Shown: positions 42,401 through 51,675 of the stretch, in pieces | How the letters are laid out: every line of letters begins with the position of its first letter | Position numbering within the stretch: the first letter of the stretch is position 1 | Origin: Sphingobium trunci | GTDB lineage: Bacteria > Pseudomonadota > Alphaproteobacteria > Sphingomonadales > Sphingomonadaceae | Length of the DNA stretch: 64,000 bases | NCBI RefSeq assembly: GCF_022664535.1 | Contig: NZ_JAKUJY010000012.1 | Coordinates: forward strand, 1-64,000 | Reading direction: 5' to 3' | Program-made: the position numbers and the translations under genes | The notes under the pieces: model-generated | Seen by the model: the letters and a program-made list of their open reading frames with translations, nothing else | Database searches by the model: none | What the model was told of the DNA's origin: nothing

Positions 42401-43177
42401 GGCAACGACGTCTATGTCGTCGACAGCTGGTCCGACGACGGCAATGCTGCCAATGACGACATGGTGTTAGAACTGCCGGGCGAAGGCATCGATCAGGTCA
42501 ACGCCTCCGTCAGCTACCGGCTGGGCGCCGAGGTCGAGAAGCTGGTGCTGACCGGCGCCGACGCGATCGACGGCACCGGCAACGACCTGGCCAACACCAT
42601 CACCGGCAACAGCGGCAATAACGGCCTGTGGGGCGGCGCGGGCAACGACACGATGCTGGGCAATGGCGGCGACGACCGGCTCTATGGCGAAGACGGCATG
42701 GACAGCCTGGACGGCGGATCGGGCAATGACTGGCTGGATGGCGGCGCGGCGGGCGACACGCTGAAGGGCGGCGCGGGCAATGACATGCTGATCGGCGGCG
42801 CGGGCAAGGATACGCTGACCGGCGGGACGGAGGCGGATATCTTCGTCTTCAACCGGGGCGACACGACGCTGAACTCCGCCAGCTACGACCGGATCACGGA
42901 TTTCAGGGCCAGCGAAGGCGACCGGATCGACCTGGATTTCCTGAACGGCAGCCTGCCCGCGGCCGACTATGCGGAAGCGGCCATTGCCACCAACAATTTT
43001 TCCGATGCGCTGGCGGCGGCGGGCGCGACCGCCGGAGTGAATCATGTGACCTTCATCGCCGGGACGACCGACGGCTGGCTCTTCTACGACGCCAATGGCG
43101 ACGGCACGTTCGAGCAGAGCATCCAGCTCGTCGGCGTCAACACGCTGGCGGGCGTGGATTCGGGCAGCTTCTTCTGA
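39440..43177 (+). CDS. RTX/cadherin-repeat secreted surface protein
   Basis: The 1,245-residue protein starts at ATG 39440 with GGGGAAA upstream; the in-frame extension to 39365 lacks a ribosome site. There is no Sec signal. Residues ~70-315 hold RTX nonapeptides (GGAGDDILYG type). Residues ~373-800 hold four cadherin-like repeats of about 105 residues with GGADAALFAIDAATG and the DxD Ca motifs. Residues ~830-1140 hold a second RTX block with two copies of a VxLELxGxG...SYRLxAxVExLxLTGA segment. The last 100 residues (VFNRGDTTLNSASYDRITDF... to DSGSFF) form the type I secretion signal region. No enzyme domain is visible. An adhesin or matrix protein exported by the adjacent system fits best. 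Confidence 0.88.
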   Translation: MANYFNVVGSQTIMAGSEKDQFFAFTRLANLDYVRPDAVMAQLFWNSAILTGSGAAYQLAATNIQISTDLFLGGLGTDILYGSNLNDAIFYNNGTISGGFGGFDNIEQFWLADGDDIIDLSAHGPGGIDYTKDILVQGGEGNDQIIGGAGKDNLQGDGGNDIIFGWRGSDTISGGAGDDILYGDDLGFNGISGDDTLDGGTGNDILYGGRGKDKLTGGDGNDILYGGAGDDSLSGGAGDDILYGDDDLTSGNDYMHGDSGNDRLYGGLAGDEMYGDSGDDWLDGGAGNDYMHGGGGNDMIVAGPDNDVIDGSADIDTVIFSGNRADYVFTLQTDGSYVAVDQRAGSPEGSKSIRNVEFFQFADMTTPSAGLNAPPVITSNGGGASAALAIDENGTAVTIMTATDPDAGQTIGFSIVGGADAALFAIDAATGEVRFLAAPDFESPADADRDNVYQLIVAANDGNGGVDTQSLSVTVRDVPDGAAPVITSNGGGADAAVTVNENATAVTIVTATDADGPSISFSIVGGADAALFAIDAATGALSFKTAPDYESPADADRDNSYDVVVQASDGSNMDRQTLTVTVANLNDNVPVLTSYGGAASTALSVTENSLIAATVQASDADGTPLNYTISGGADAALFTIDTTTGALRFKVAPDYEAPGDSNGDRIYNVTVSASDGTNSVAQMLAITVTNLNDNAPVITSNGGGATAAISMAENGTAVTTVTATDADGTTPGFAIAGGADAALFTIDAVTGALSFITAPDFENRLDADGDGVYQLVVRATDGSYADDQLLSITITDVMETGRTITGSSGNNIISPTTSVSAYQTTALNDTIYGLAGNDSIDGGAGADYMDGGTGNDIFYVDTYSDDGFAGNDDQVIELAGGGSDLVYASVSYRLAAQVERLTLTGAAAINGIGNELANVITGNDAANQLSGGLGADILYGNGGADMLDGGDDSDTLFGGDGNDMLIGGAGDDTLDGGTGADSMAGGLGNDVYVVDSWSDDGNAANDDMVLELPGEGIDQVNASVSYRLGAEVEKLVLTGADAIDGTGNDLANTITGNSGNNGLWGGAGNDTMLGNGGDDRLYGEDGMDSLDGGSGNDWLDGGAAGDTLKGGAGNDMLIGGAGKDTLTGGTEADIFVFNRGDTTLNSASYDRITDFRASEGDRIDLDFLNGSLPAADYAEAAIATNNFSDALAAAGATAGVNHVTFIAGTTDGWLFYDANGDGTFEQSIQLVGVNTLAGVDSGSFF
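40558..41835 (+). repeat. Four tandem cadherin-like repeats
   Basis: Copies begin near 40558, 40888, 41206 and 41521, each about 315-330 bases. Each encodes (A/P)PV(I/L)TSxGGGA, an ENGTAVT segment, a GGADAALF strand and a DxDxDxxY Ca-binding end. The third copy is the most divergent. Tandem copies in one gene are prone to copy-number change. Confidence 0.85.
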
Positions 43178-43205
43178 CCTGCCGGTCCGGCATGCCGACC
43201 CGGCT

Positions 43206-43703
43206 TCAGCTCAGATGGGCGAATTCGCCATAACCGCCCTGGAAGAAGAGGAGCGGCTTGCCCGGCGTCTCGACCTCCAGCGCCACCACCCGGCCCAGCA
43301 CGATGAAATGATCGCCCGCCTCATGCACGGCGTCGAGCTGGCAGTCGATCCAGGCCACCACCCCGTCCAGGATCGGCGACCCGTTGGTGGAGACACGGTG
43401 CGACACGCCGGAAAATTTGTCAGCGCCGCTGGTCGCGAACTGCTTGCATAGGGGTTGCTGGTCGCTGGCCAATATGTTGACGCAGAATTTGCCCGCCTGT
43501 TCGATCAGGGGCCAGCTATGCGACGTCTTGGCCGGGAAGAAGGCCACCAGCGGCGGATCGAGCGAAACGGACGTGAAGGAACCCACCACCATCCCGGTCG
43601 GCAGAGCATCGGTGCCCGCCGCCGTGACCACGCAGACGCCGGTCGGATAATGGCCCAGGACGCGGCGGAAGGTGGAGCTGTCGAAGGTGGCGGTCATGTT
43701 CAT
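43206..43703 (-). CDS. Flavin reductase family protein
   Basis: The 165-residue protein has the FMN-binding split-barrel pattern: FRRVLGHYPTGVCVVTAAG, GMVVGSFTSVSLDPPLVAF, SHSWPLIEQAGKFCVNILASDQQ and GDHFIVLGRVVALEV. Such enzymes reduce FMN or FAD with NAD(P)H and usually supply reduced flavin to a two-component monooxygenase. No monooxygenase is nearby. The first ATG (43703) is used; the second, at 43697, is equally close to the family start. It stands alone after the polysaccharide locus and is followed on its strand by no gene, converging with the RTX gene. Confidence 0.88.
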   Translation of the reverse strand: MNMTATFDSSTFRRVLGHYPTGVCVVTAAGTDALPTGMVVGSFTSVSLDPPLVAFFPAKTSHSWPLIEQAGKFCVNILASDQQPLCKQFATSGADKFSGVSHRVSTNGSPILDGVVAWIDCQLDAVHEAGDHFIVLGRVVALEVETPGKPLLFFQGGYGEFAHLS

Positions 43704-43787
43704 GGCTCTCTGTCTTCTCGACTTTGGCGGAACATGGCAAGCAAAAGCTGGGCGGAATCAGCCCAGTTGCGCAACGCCCGCCTCCGG

Positions 43788-46049
43788 TCAGACCGCCACG
43801 CCCGCCGAGGCCAGCACCGCCAGCGTCAGCAGTTCCGACGCGTTGGAGGACATGGTCGCGATCTGCACCGACTTGTCCATGCCCACCAGCATCGGCCCGA
43901 TCATCGTCGCGCCGCCCAGTTCGCGCAGCAGCTTGGCCGAGATATTGGCCGACTGAAGCCCCGGCATCACCAGCACATTGGCCGGACCCGACAGGCGGCT
44001 GAACGGATAATTTTTCATCACCGTCGGGTTGAGCGCGGCATCGACGGTCATTTCGCCTTCATATTCGAAATCGACGCCCCGTTCGTCGAGCAGCTTCACC
44101 GCGTCGCGCATATTTTCCAGGAAGCTGCCCGGCGGATTGCCGAAATTGGAATAGGAGAGGAAGGCGACGCGCGGGTCATGCCCCATGCGCCGCGCCACCG
44201 CGACCGTGCCCTCGGCAATGTCGGCCAGTTCGCTGGCGGAGGGCCGTTCATTGACCGTGGTGTCGGCCAGGAACACCGTCTTGTCCTTCGTCACCATGAC
44301 GTGGATGCCGAAGGGCGTGCGGCCTGCCGCCGGGTCCATCACCCGCTTCACCTCGCGCAGCGTCTGGCCGAAGGGCCGGGTCAGGCCGGTGATCATCGCG
44401 TCGGCATGACCCATATTGACCAGCAGCGACCCGAAGATGTTGCGGTCCCGGTTCACCATCCGCTCGCAATCGCGGCGCAGATAGCCCCGGCGCTGGAGCC
44501 GCTTGTAGAGCAGGTCCACCATGTCGGGCACCAGCGGCGAATTGACGCTGTTGTGCAGTTCGAAGCTCTCCGGATCCTGCACGCCCAGTTCCTTGAGCTT
44601 GTCGAGCACATGGGCGCGGCCGACCAGCACCGGGATGCCATAGCCAAGGTTGCGGAACTGGATCGCGGCGCGCAGCACCACCTCCTCCTCCGCCTCGGCG
44701 AAGACGACGCGCTTGGGATGGGCCTTCGCCACTTCATAGGCGGTGGTGAGGACCGAAGTGGTGGGGTTGAGCCGCCCCTTGAGCGACTGGCGATAGGCCG
44801 CCATGTCGGGGATCGGCCGTTGCGCAACGCCGGTTTCCATCGCCGCCTGCGCGACGGCGGAGGGCACGACCTCCATCAGGCGCGGGTCGAAGGGGGCCGG
44901 GATGATATAGTCCGGGCCGAAGCTGTGCGAGCGGCCATAGGCCTTGGCCACTTCCTCCGGCACCTGTTCGCGCGCCAGTTCGGCGATCGCCTTGGCGGCG
45001 GCGAGCTTCATCGGCTCGTTGATCCCGGTCGCCCGCACGTCGAGCGCGCCGCGGAAGATGAAGGGGAAGCCCAGGACGTTGTTGACCTGGTTGGGATAGT
45101 CCGAGCGGCCGGTGGCGACGATGGCGTCGGGGCGCACCGCCAGCACGTCGGGCGGGGCGATTTCCGGGTCGGGATTGGCCATGGCGAAGATGATCGGCCG
45201 GTCCGCCATCGACTTCACCATGTCCTGCGACATGGCGCCCGCGACGGAAAGGCCCAGGAACACGTCGGCGCCCCTGACCGCTTCGGCGAGCGTGCGGGCG
45301 TCGGTCTTCACCGCATGGGCCGACTTCCACTGGTTCATGCCCTCGGTGCGGCCCTGGTAGATCACGCCCTTGCTGTCGCACATGATGACATTCTCATGGG
45401 GCACGCCCAGCGCCTTGATGAGTTCGGTGCAGGAGATGGACGCCGCACCCGCGCCGTTCACCACCACCTTCATCGACTTCATGTCCCGGCCGGTCAGCAT
45501 CGCCGCATTGAGGACGCCCGCCGCCGCGATGATCGCGGTGCCGTGCTGATCGTCGTGGAACACCGGAATGTTCATCCGTTCCTTGAGCGTCTGTTCGATG
45601 ATGAAGCATTCGGGCGCCTTGATATCCTCAAGGTTGATGCCGCCGAAGCTCGGCTCCATCAGCTCGACCGCGTCGATGAACTTGTCGACATCCTCGGTCT
45701 TGAGCTCGATATCGATGCTGTCGACGTCGGCGAAGCGCTTGAACAGCACCGCCTTGCCCTCCATCACCGGCTTGGACGCCAGCGCGCCGAGATTGCCCAG
45801 GCCCAGGATCGCCGTGCCGTTGGAGATCACCGCGACCAGATTGCCCTTCGCCGTATAGTCATAGGCGGTGGCAGGGTCTTCGGCGATGGCGCGGACCGGC
45901 ACCGCGACGCCGGGCGAATAAGCGAGGCTCAAGTCCCGCTGCGTCGCCATCGGCTTGGACGCGATGATCTCGATCTTGCCGGGTCGGCCGGTCGAGTGGA
46001 AGAACAGCGCCTCGCGCTCGGAAAATTCCACATTCGACTTCTCGGTCAT
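43788..46049 (-). CDS. maeB: NADP-dependent malic enzyme (MaeB type)
   Basis: The 753-residue two-part enzyme starts at ATG 46049 (MTEKSNVEF). The N-terminal malic enzyme half has the catalytic region (YSPGVAVPV), metal ligands in FHDDQHGTAI and the NAD(P) fold VVVNGAGAASISC. The C-terminal half (from about residue 430) is a phosphotransacetylase-like domain (GIPVLVGRAHVLDKLKELGV, RVAFLSYSNFGNP, NVLVMPGLQSANISAKLL) that serves regulation rather than catalysis in known members. It decarboxylates malate to pyruvate with NADPH formation. It diverges from mutS across about 137 bases. Length and domain order are normal. Confidence 0.95.
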   Translation of the reverse strand: MTEKSNVEFSEREALFFHSTGRPGKIEIIASKPMATQRDLSLAYSPGVAVPVRAIAEDPATAYDYTAKGNLVAVISNGTAILGLGNLGALASKPVMEGKAVLFKRFADVDSIDIELKTEDVDKFIDAVELMEPSFGGINLEDIKAPECFIIEQTLKERMNIPVFHDDQHGTAIIAAAGVLNAAMLTGRDMKSMKVVVNGAGAASISCTELIKALGVPHENVIMCDSKGVIYQGRTEGMNQWKSAHAVKTDARTLAEAVRGADVFLGLSVAGAMSQDMVKSMADRPIIFAMANPDPEIAPPDVLAVRPDAIVATGRSDYPNQVNNVLGFPFIFRGALDVRATGINEPMKLAAAKAIAELAREQVPEEVAKAYGRSHSFGPDYIIPAPFDPRLMEVVPSAVAQAAMETGVAQRPIPDMAAYRQSLKGRLNPTTSVLTTAYEVAKAHPKRVVFAEAEEEVVLRAAIQFRNLGYGIPVLVGRAHVLDKLKELGVQDPESFELHNSVNSPLVPDMVDLLYKRLQRRGYLRRDCERMVNRDRNIFGSLLVNMGHADAMITGLTRPFGQTLREVKRVMDPAAGRTPFGIHVMVTKDKTVFLADTTVNERPSASELADIAEGTVAVARRMGHDPRVAFLSYSNFGNPPGSFLENMRDAVKLLDERGVDFEYEGEMTVDAALNPTVMKNYPFSRLSGPANVLVMPGLQSANISAKLLRELGGATMIGPMLVGMDKSVQIATMSSNASELLTLAVLASAGVAV

Positions 46050-46186
46050 GGCTGCACCCATATATTGAAACAATGGGGAGGCCCTAGCGGCAAGAATATC
46101 TTGTGGGCAAGTGCGAGAAGCGTAATTTTCCTACGTCTCCCGCCCGCTCTGGCCTGAGCCGCGCGATCAGGCTATCCGCTTCCCCC

Positions 46187-48850
46187 ATGGCGAAATCGAT
46201 CGACATATCCACAGCGCAAGCCACGCCGATGATGGCGCAATATCTGTCGCTGAAGGCGGAGGCGCAGGATTGCCTGCTCTTCTACCGCATGGGCGATTTC
46301 TTCGAGCTGTTCTTCGACGATGCCAGGGCCGCCGCCGCGACGCTCGACATCGCGCTGACCAGCCGGGGCGAACATGCCGGCGTGCCGATCCCGATGTGCG
46401 GCGTGCCGGTGCACAGCGCGGAAAGCTATCTCGCACGGCTGATCAAGGCGGGACACCGCGTCGCTATCGCCGAACAGACCGAAACCCCGGCGGAGGCCAA
46501 GGCGCGCGGGTCCAAGTCGCTCGTCGCCCGCGCCATCGTGCGCTATGTCACCGCGGGCACGCTGACCGAGGAGACGCTGCTCGACAGCCGCCGCGACAAT
46601 ATGCTGGTGGCGCTGTCGCAGATCGGGGGCCAGGGCGCAGGGGGTGGCGCGGGCGACTATGGCCTGGCCGCCGCCGACATCTCGACCGGCCGGTTCGAGA
46701 CGCTGACGCTGCGCGCCGCCGACCTGCCCGCCGAACTCGCCCGCCTGCGGCCGAGCGAGATCGTGCTGCCGGACGGGCTGGATCTGGAGCTGCCCGATTC
46801 CCATCCCTTCGACCGCGCTGCCTTTTCCAGCAGCCGGGCCGAAGCCGTACTGAAACGCGTGTTCGGCGTCGCCACGCTGGACGGCTTCGGCCAGTTCGGC
46901 CGTGCCGAGCTGGCGGCGATGGGGGGCCTGCTTTCCTATCTCGACCATGCGGGCAAGGGCACCCTGCCCTTCCTCGCCCCGCCCGCGCGCAAGACCAGCG
47001 GCGCCCATGTCGCCATCGACGCCGCGACGCGCGAGAGTCTGGAAATCATCGCCACCATGAGCGGTTCGCGGCAGGGCAGCCTGCTCGGCGCGGTGGACCG
47101 GACCGTCACGGGTGCGGGAGCGCGCCTGCTGGCGCAGGATCTGTCGGCGCCGCTGATGGATCAGGCCGCCATCGAGGCGCGGCTGGGCCTCGTCCAGCTC
47201 TTCCACGACGATCCCATGCTGCGCGACCAGTTGCGCGTGGCGTTGCGCGCCCAGCCGGATATCGGGCGCGCGCTTGGCCGCCTCGCCATGGGCCGGGGCA
47301 GCCCGCGCGACCTGGGCCAGTTGCGCGACGGGCTGGGCGAAGCGCGGCTGCTGCGAGAGCGCTTGGGCCGCCTGCCCGACCAGCCGCTGCTGCTCGCCCG
47401 GCTTCTCCCCGCGCTCGACGGCCATGGCGCGCTGGTCGACAGCCTGTCGCGGGCCCTGGTCCCCAGCCCGCCGACCGAGACCGCCCATGGCGGCTATATC
47501 GCGGACGGCTATGACCCGGCGCTGGACGAACTGCGCCAACTGGCGGGCGACGGCCGCCGCGCGATCGCCGCGCTGGAGGCCAGATATCGCGAGCAGACCG
47601 GCATCAACGCGCTCAAGATCCGGCACAATGGCGTGCTGGGCTATCATGTCGAGGTGCCCGCCCGCGCCGCCGACCCGCTGATGCAGCCGGACAGCGGCTT
47701 CACCCATCGCCAGACGCTGGCCGGGGTGGTGCGCTTCAATTCGGTCGACCTGCACGAACAGGCAAGCCGGGTGAGCCAGGCGGGCGCCCATGCGCTGGTC
47801 GCCGAAGCCGCGCATCTGGAGGAGCTGATCGAAGCCACCCTCTCCCGCAAGGCCGATATCGCCCGCGCCGCCGATGCCCTCGCCCGGCTCGACGTGGCGG
47901 CGGCGCTGGCCGAGCGCGCGGCGGAAGGCGGCTGGCAACGGCCCCACTTCCTGCCCGACGACGGCGAAGGCCCCTGCCTCGACATCAGCGGCGGCCGCCA
48001 TCCGGTGGTCGAGGATGCCCTGCGCCGCGAGGGCCAGCCCTTCGTCGCCAATGACTGCCGCCTCGAGTCCGGCGACCGGCTCTGGCTCGTCACCGGTCCC
48101 AATATGGGCGGCAAGTCGACCTTCCTGCGGCAGAATGCGATCATCGTCATCCTCGCGCAGGCGGGCAGCTATGTGCCCGCCGCATCGGCCACGCTGACGC
48201 TGGTCGACCGCCTGTTCAGCCGCGTCGGCGCGTCGGACAATCTGGCCAGGGGCCGATCCACCTTCATGGTCGAGATGGTCGAAACCGCCGCCATCCTGGC
48301 GCAGGCGACCGAACGCAGCTTCGTGATCCTGGATGAGGTCGGGCGCGGCACATCCACCTATGACGGGCTGGCGCTGGCCTGGGCGGTGGTGGAGGCGGTG
48401 CATGAGGTCAATCGCTGCCGCTGCCTGTTCGCGACGCACTATCATGAGCTGACGCGGCTGGCGGAGACGCTCTCCTCGCTCTCGCTCCACCATGTGCGGG
48501 CGCGCGAGTGGAAAGGCGACCTCGTCCTGCTGCACGAGGTCACGGAAGGTCCGGCGGATCGCAGCTATGGTCTGGCCGTGGCGCGGCTGGCCGGGCTGCC
48601 GCCTGCGGTCCTCAAGCGCGCCAAGGACGTGCTCTCCCGCCTCGAATCGGGCAAGGCCAAGACCGGCGGGATCGCGGCGGGCCTGGACGACCTGCCGCTG
48701 TTCGCAGCCGCCACCGCGCAGGCGGAGGAGAAGGCCGATCCCCTCCGCGCCGCGCTGGAAGCCATCGACGCCGACGCGCTCTCGCCGCGCGAAGCGCTCG
48801 ACCAACTCTACCGCCTCAAGCAACTGGCGGCAGCCGGGCAGGATAGCTAG
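46187..48850 (+). CDS. mutS: DNA mismatch repair protein MutS
   Basis: The 887-residue protein starts at ATG 46187. The mismatch-binding domain has the FYRMGDFFELFFDDA motif (Phe-x-Glu reads the mismatch). The connector, lever and clamp domains follow. The ATPase has Walker A VTGPNMGGKSTFLRQNA, SFVILDEVGRGTSTYDGLALAWA and ATHYHELTRLA. The C-terminal tail carries the dimer/tetramer segment (LSPREALDQLYRLKQLAAAG). It recognises base mismatches and recruits MutL. The glnD gene begins nine bases after the stop, so the two may be co-transcribed, an arrangement familiar in sphingomonads. No truncation is seen. Confidence 0.97.
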   Translation: MAKSIDISTAQATPMMAQYLSLKAEAQDCLLFYRMGDFFELFFDDARAAAATLDIALTSRGEHAGVPIPMCGVPVHSAESYLARLIKAGHRVAIAEQTETPAEAKARGSKSLVARAIVRYVTAGTLTEETLLDSRRDNMLVALSQIGGQGAGGGAGDYGLAAADISTGRFETLTLRAADLPAELARLRPSEIVLPDGLDLELPDSHPFDRAAFSSSRAEAVLKRVFGVATLDGFGQFGRAELAAMGGLLSYLDHAGKGTLPFLAPPARKTSGAHVAIDAATRESLEIIATMSGSRQGSLLGAVDRTVTGAGARLLAQDLSAPLMDQAAIEARLGLVQLFHDDPMLRDQLRVALRAQPDIGRALGRLAMGRGSPRDLGQLRDGLGEARLLRERLGRLPDQPLLLARLLPALDGHGALVDSLSRALVPSPPTETAHGGYIADGYDPALDELRQLAGDGRRAIAALEARYREQTGINALKIRHNGVLGYHVEVPARAADPLMQPDSGFTHRQTLAGVVRFNSVDLHEQASRVSQAGAHALVAEAAHLEELIEATLSRKADIARAADALARLDVAAALAERAAEGGWQRPHFLPDDGEGPCLDISGGRHPVVEDALRREGQPFVANDCRLESGDRLWLVTGPNMGGKSTFLRQNAIIVILAQAGSYVPAASATLTLVDRLFSRVGASDNLARGRSTFMVEMVETAAILAQATERSFVILDEVGRGTSTYDGLALAWAVVEAVHEVNRCRCLFATHYHELTRLAETLSSLSLHHVRAREWKGDLVLLHEVTEGPADRSYGLAVARLAGLPPAVLKRAKDVLSRLESGKAKTGGIAAGLDDLPLFAAATAQAEEKADPLRAALEAIDADALSPREALDQLYRLKQLAAAGQDS

Positions 48851-48859
48851 ATACATCCC

Positions 48860-51619
48860 ATGGTCATGCAGTTTCCGAAATTGGGGTCCAGACGCGCCAT
48901 CATCGACCGGCGCGCCATTTCCGACCGCATCAATGCACTGGCGCAGGAACATGGCAGCGACCAGATCAGGCTGCGCGGCCTGATCGTGCAGGAATTGAAG
49001 GCCGCGCTGGACGCGGGCCGCGAGGATGTCGCCCGCCGTCTCGAACAAAGGCCGACGCGCGGGCGCGAGGCGGTGACCGCCTTCGCCTTCCTGATCGACC
49101 AGATTTTGCGCCTGCTCTACGACGCGACCACCCACCATCTCTATCCGGCGAACAACCGCAGCACCGGCGAGCGCATCGTACTGATCGCCGTGGGCGGCTA
49201 TGGCCGGGGCGAAATGGCGCCGCACAGCGATGTCGATATCGGCTTCATCACCCCCTGGAAGCCGACCGGCTGGACCGAGCAGGTGATCGAATCCATGCTT
49301 TATTCGCTGTGGGACCTGGGGCTGAAGGTCGGCCATAGCAGCCGTTCCGTCGACGAGACGATGCGCATGGCGAAGAGCGACCTGACCGTGCGCACCGCCC
49401 TGCTGGAGGCGCGCTACATCTGGGGCGACCGCGCGCTGTACGAGGACACCGCGAGGCGCTTCGACGCCGAGGTGATGCAGGGCACCGCCCGCGCCTTCGT
49501 CACCGAAAAGCTGGAGGAGCGCGACGAGCGGCACAAGCGCATGGGCGACAGCCGCTATGTCGTCGAACCCAATGTCAAGGAGGGCAAGGGCGGCCTGCGC
49601 GACCTGCACACGCTGTTCTGGATCGGCAAATATGTGAACCGGGTGAAGTCGGTGGCCGAGCTGGTCGATGTCGGCCTGCTGACCGAAAGCGAGCTGCGCC
49701 AGTTCCAGAAGGCGGAGGATTTCCTCTGGGCCGTGCGTTGCCACCTGCACATGATCACCGGGCGGGCGGAGGACCGGCTGACCTTCGACCTTCAGCTGGA
49801 AACCGCCACCCGCATGCACTTCACCGGCCGCGCCGGGCGATCGGGGGTGGAGCGCTTCATGCGCTATTATTTCCTGAACGCGAAGACGGTGGGCGACCTG
49901 ACCGCCGTGTTCCTCGCCCATCTCGACGACCAGATGGCCGAGCGCGGGCGCCGCTATATCCCCAGCTTCTTCCGCAGGCCCAAGAAGCTGGACGGGTTCG
50001 TGCTGGATCGCGGGCGGCTGGCGCTGCCCAACGACCGGTTCTTTCAGGAGGACCCCGTCCGCCTGCTGGAAATCTTCGCGCTGGCGGACAGGCATGGCCT
50101 CGCCATCCATCCCAGCGCCATGCGCGCGGCCAGCCGCGACGCCAGCCTGATCACCGCGAAAGTCCGCCGCGACCCGCGCGCCAACGCCGCCTTCATGGAC
50201 GTGCTGACGTCACCGCGCGATCCCGAAACGGTGCTGCGCTGGATGAATGAATCGACGGTGTTCGGCCGCTTCATCCCCGATTTCCGCCGCGTCGTCGCGC
50301 AGATGCAGTTCGACATGTATCATCATTATACCGTCGACGAGCACACCATCCGCGCCGTCGGCCTGCTCGCCCGGATCGAGAAGGGCGAACTGGGCGGGGA
50401 CCATCCGCTGTCGACCGACCTGATGGGCAAGCTGATCTCCCGCCGGGTTCTCTATGTCGCGGTGCTGCTGCACGACATCGCGAAGGGGCGCGGCGGCGAC
50501 CACAGCATATTGGGCGCGGAAGTGGCCGAGCATCTCTGCCCGCGCCTGGGCCTGACGCCCGCCGAAACCGAGACCGTGGCCTGGCTGGTGCTGCATCACC
50601 TGCTGATGTCGGCCACCGCCTTCAAGCGCGACCTGGCCGACTACAAGACCATCCTCGATTTCGTCGATGTGGTGCAAAGCCCCGAACGGCTGCGCCTGCT
50701 GCTCTGCCTGACGGTGGTGGACATCCGCGCCGTCGGGCCGGGAGTCTGGAACAGCTGGAAGCGGCAGTTGCTGGGCGATCTCTATGAGGCGGCCGAGGAA
50801 GTGCTGCGCCTGGGCCACAAGCAGAAGGGCCGCAGCGAACGCGTCGCCGTCAAACAGCAGGCGCTGCGCCAGGCGCTGGGCCTCTCCGAGGCGGATTTCG
50901 GGAAGCTGCGCAAGCGGCTGCCCGAAAGCTACTGGATCGCCGAGCCGGAGGACATACTGATCCATAATGCGCAGCATATATTGGAAGCGGGCGATTCCCC
51001 CCTTTCCATCGCCGCGCAATATTATCCGCAGCGCGGGGCGACGCTGGTGACGGTCTATGCCGCCGACCATCCGGGGCTGTTCTATCGCATCGCGGGGGCC
51101 ATCCATCTGGCCGGCGGCAACATCATCGACGCGCGCATCCACACGACGCGCGACGGGGTCGCCATCGACAATTTCCTGGTGCAGGACCCGCTGGGCGGCG
51201 CCTTCCACGCCCCGGACCAGCTCGCCCGCATCCGCAAGGCGATCGAGGATTCGCTGGCGAACCGCCATCGCATGATCACCAAGCTGGAAGCGCGCCCCCT
51301 GCCCCGCACACGCGCCGAAGCCTTCCGCATCGAACCCAATGTGCTGATCGACAACAAGGCATCGAACCGCTTCACCGTGATCGAGGTGAATGCGCGCGAC
51401 CGTCCGGCGCTGCTGTTCAGCCTGGCCAATGCGCTGTTCCAGTCGAAGGTGACGGTGCACAGCGCCCATGTCGCCACCTATGGCGAGCGCGCGGTCGATA
51501 CTTTCTACGTCACCGACCTGCTGGCCGGAAAGATCGAGAGCAAGGCGCGATTGCAGACGCTGGAGCGGCGCCTGCTGGAGGCGGCTGGTGGCGAAGTGGC
51601 GGAGTTGGAGCGGGCGTAG
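48860..51619 (+). CDS. glnD: [Protein-PII] uridylyltransferase/uridylyl-removing enzyme
   Basis: The 919-residue protein has the normal GlnD layout. The nucleotidyltransferase domain contains GGYGRGEMAPHSDVDIGF (residues ~112-129). The HD domain has YVAVLLHDIAKGRGGDHSILGAEVAEHL near residue 540. Two ACT domains are at the end (TLVTVYAADHPGLFYRIAGAI and TVIEVNARDRPALLFSLANAL). It uridylylates PII proteins under nitrogen limitation and removes UMP when glutamine is high, sensed by the ACT domains. A second Met at residue 3 is an alternative start. It ends 57 bases before a convergent gene, with a REP-like hairpin between. Confidence 0.96.
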   Translation: MVMQFPKLGSRRAIIDRRAISDRINALAQEHGSDQIRLRGLIVQELKAALDAGREDVARRLEQRPTRGREAVTAFAFLIDQILRLLYDATTHHLYPANNRSTGERIVLIAVGGYGRGEMAPHSDVDIGFITPWKPTGWTEQVIESMLYSLWDLGLKVGHSSRSVDETMRMAKSDLTVRTALLEARYIWGDRALYEDTARRFDAEVMQGTARAFVTEKLEERDERHKRMGDSRYVVEPNVKEGKGGLRDLHTLFWIGKYVNRVKSVAELVDVGLLTESELRQFQKAEDFLWAVRCHLHMITGRAEDRLTFDLQLETATRMHFTGRAGRSGVERFMRYYFLNAKTVGDLTAVFLAHLDDQMAERGRRYIPSFFRRPKKLDGFVLDRGRLALPNDRFFQEDPVRLLEIFALADRHGLAIHPSAMRAASRDASLITAKVRRDPRANAAFMDVLTSPRDPETVLRWMNESTVFGRFIPDFRRVVAQMQFDMYHHYTVDEHTIRAVGLLARIEKGELGGDHPLSTDLMGKLISRRVLYVAVLLHDIAKGRGGDHSILGAEVAEHLCPRLGLTPAETETVAWLVLHHLLMSATAFKRDLADYKTILDFVDVVQSPERLRLLLCLTVVDIRAVGPGVWNSWKRQLLGDLYEAAEEVLRLGHKQKGRSERVAVKQQALRQALGLSEADFGKLRKRLPESYWIAEPEDILIHNAQHILEAGDSPLSIAAQYYPQRGATLVTVYAADHPGLFYRIAGAIHLAGGNIIDARIHTTRDGVAIDNFLVQDPLGGAFHAPDQLARIRKAIEDSLANRHRMITKLEARPLPRTRAEAFRIEPNVLIDNKASNRFTVIEVNARDRPALLFSLANALFQSKVTVHSAHVATYGERAVDTFYVTDLLAGKIESKARLQTLERRLLEAAGGEVAELERA

Positions 51620-51640
51620 CGCAAGGACCGCTCGTCTGCA

Positions 51641-51666
51641 TCGTCATTCCCGAAGGGGAATGACGA
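51641..51666. repeat. REP-like hairpin between convergent genes
   Basis: TCGTCATTCCC and GGGAATGACGA form a perfect 11-pair stem around GAAG. It lies between glnD and the L,D-transpeptidase gene. CGTCATTCCC-type palindromes are a widespread intergenic family in proteobacteria. It could also end transcription from both sides, although the flanking T-runs are weak. Confidence 0.65.
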
Positions 51667-51675
51667 AACCCTGCT

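Noticed and set aside
43455-46157. 900-codon open frame on the plus strand
   Set aside because: It is antisense to the malic enzyme gene and has shadow composition rich in His and Arg.
46103-46186. Longer MutS start at 46103
   Set aside because: The extra 28 residues do not fit the family N-terminus, and ATG 46187 gives the standard start.
46172-50110. 1,312-codon open frame on the minus strand
   Set aside because: It runs opposite mutS and glnD, both unmistakable. Composition is that of a codon-bias shadow, with no motif or ribosome site.
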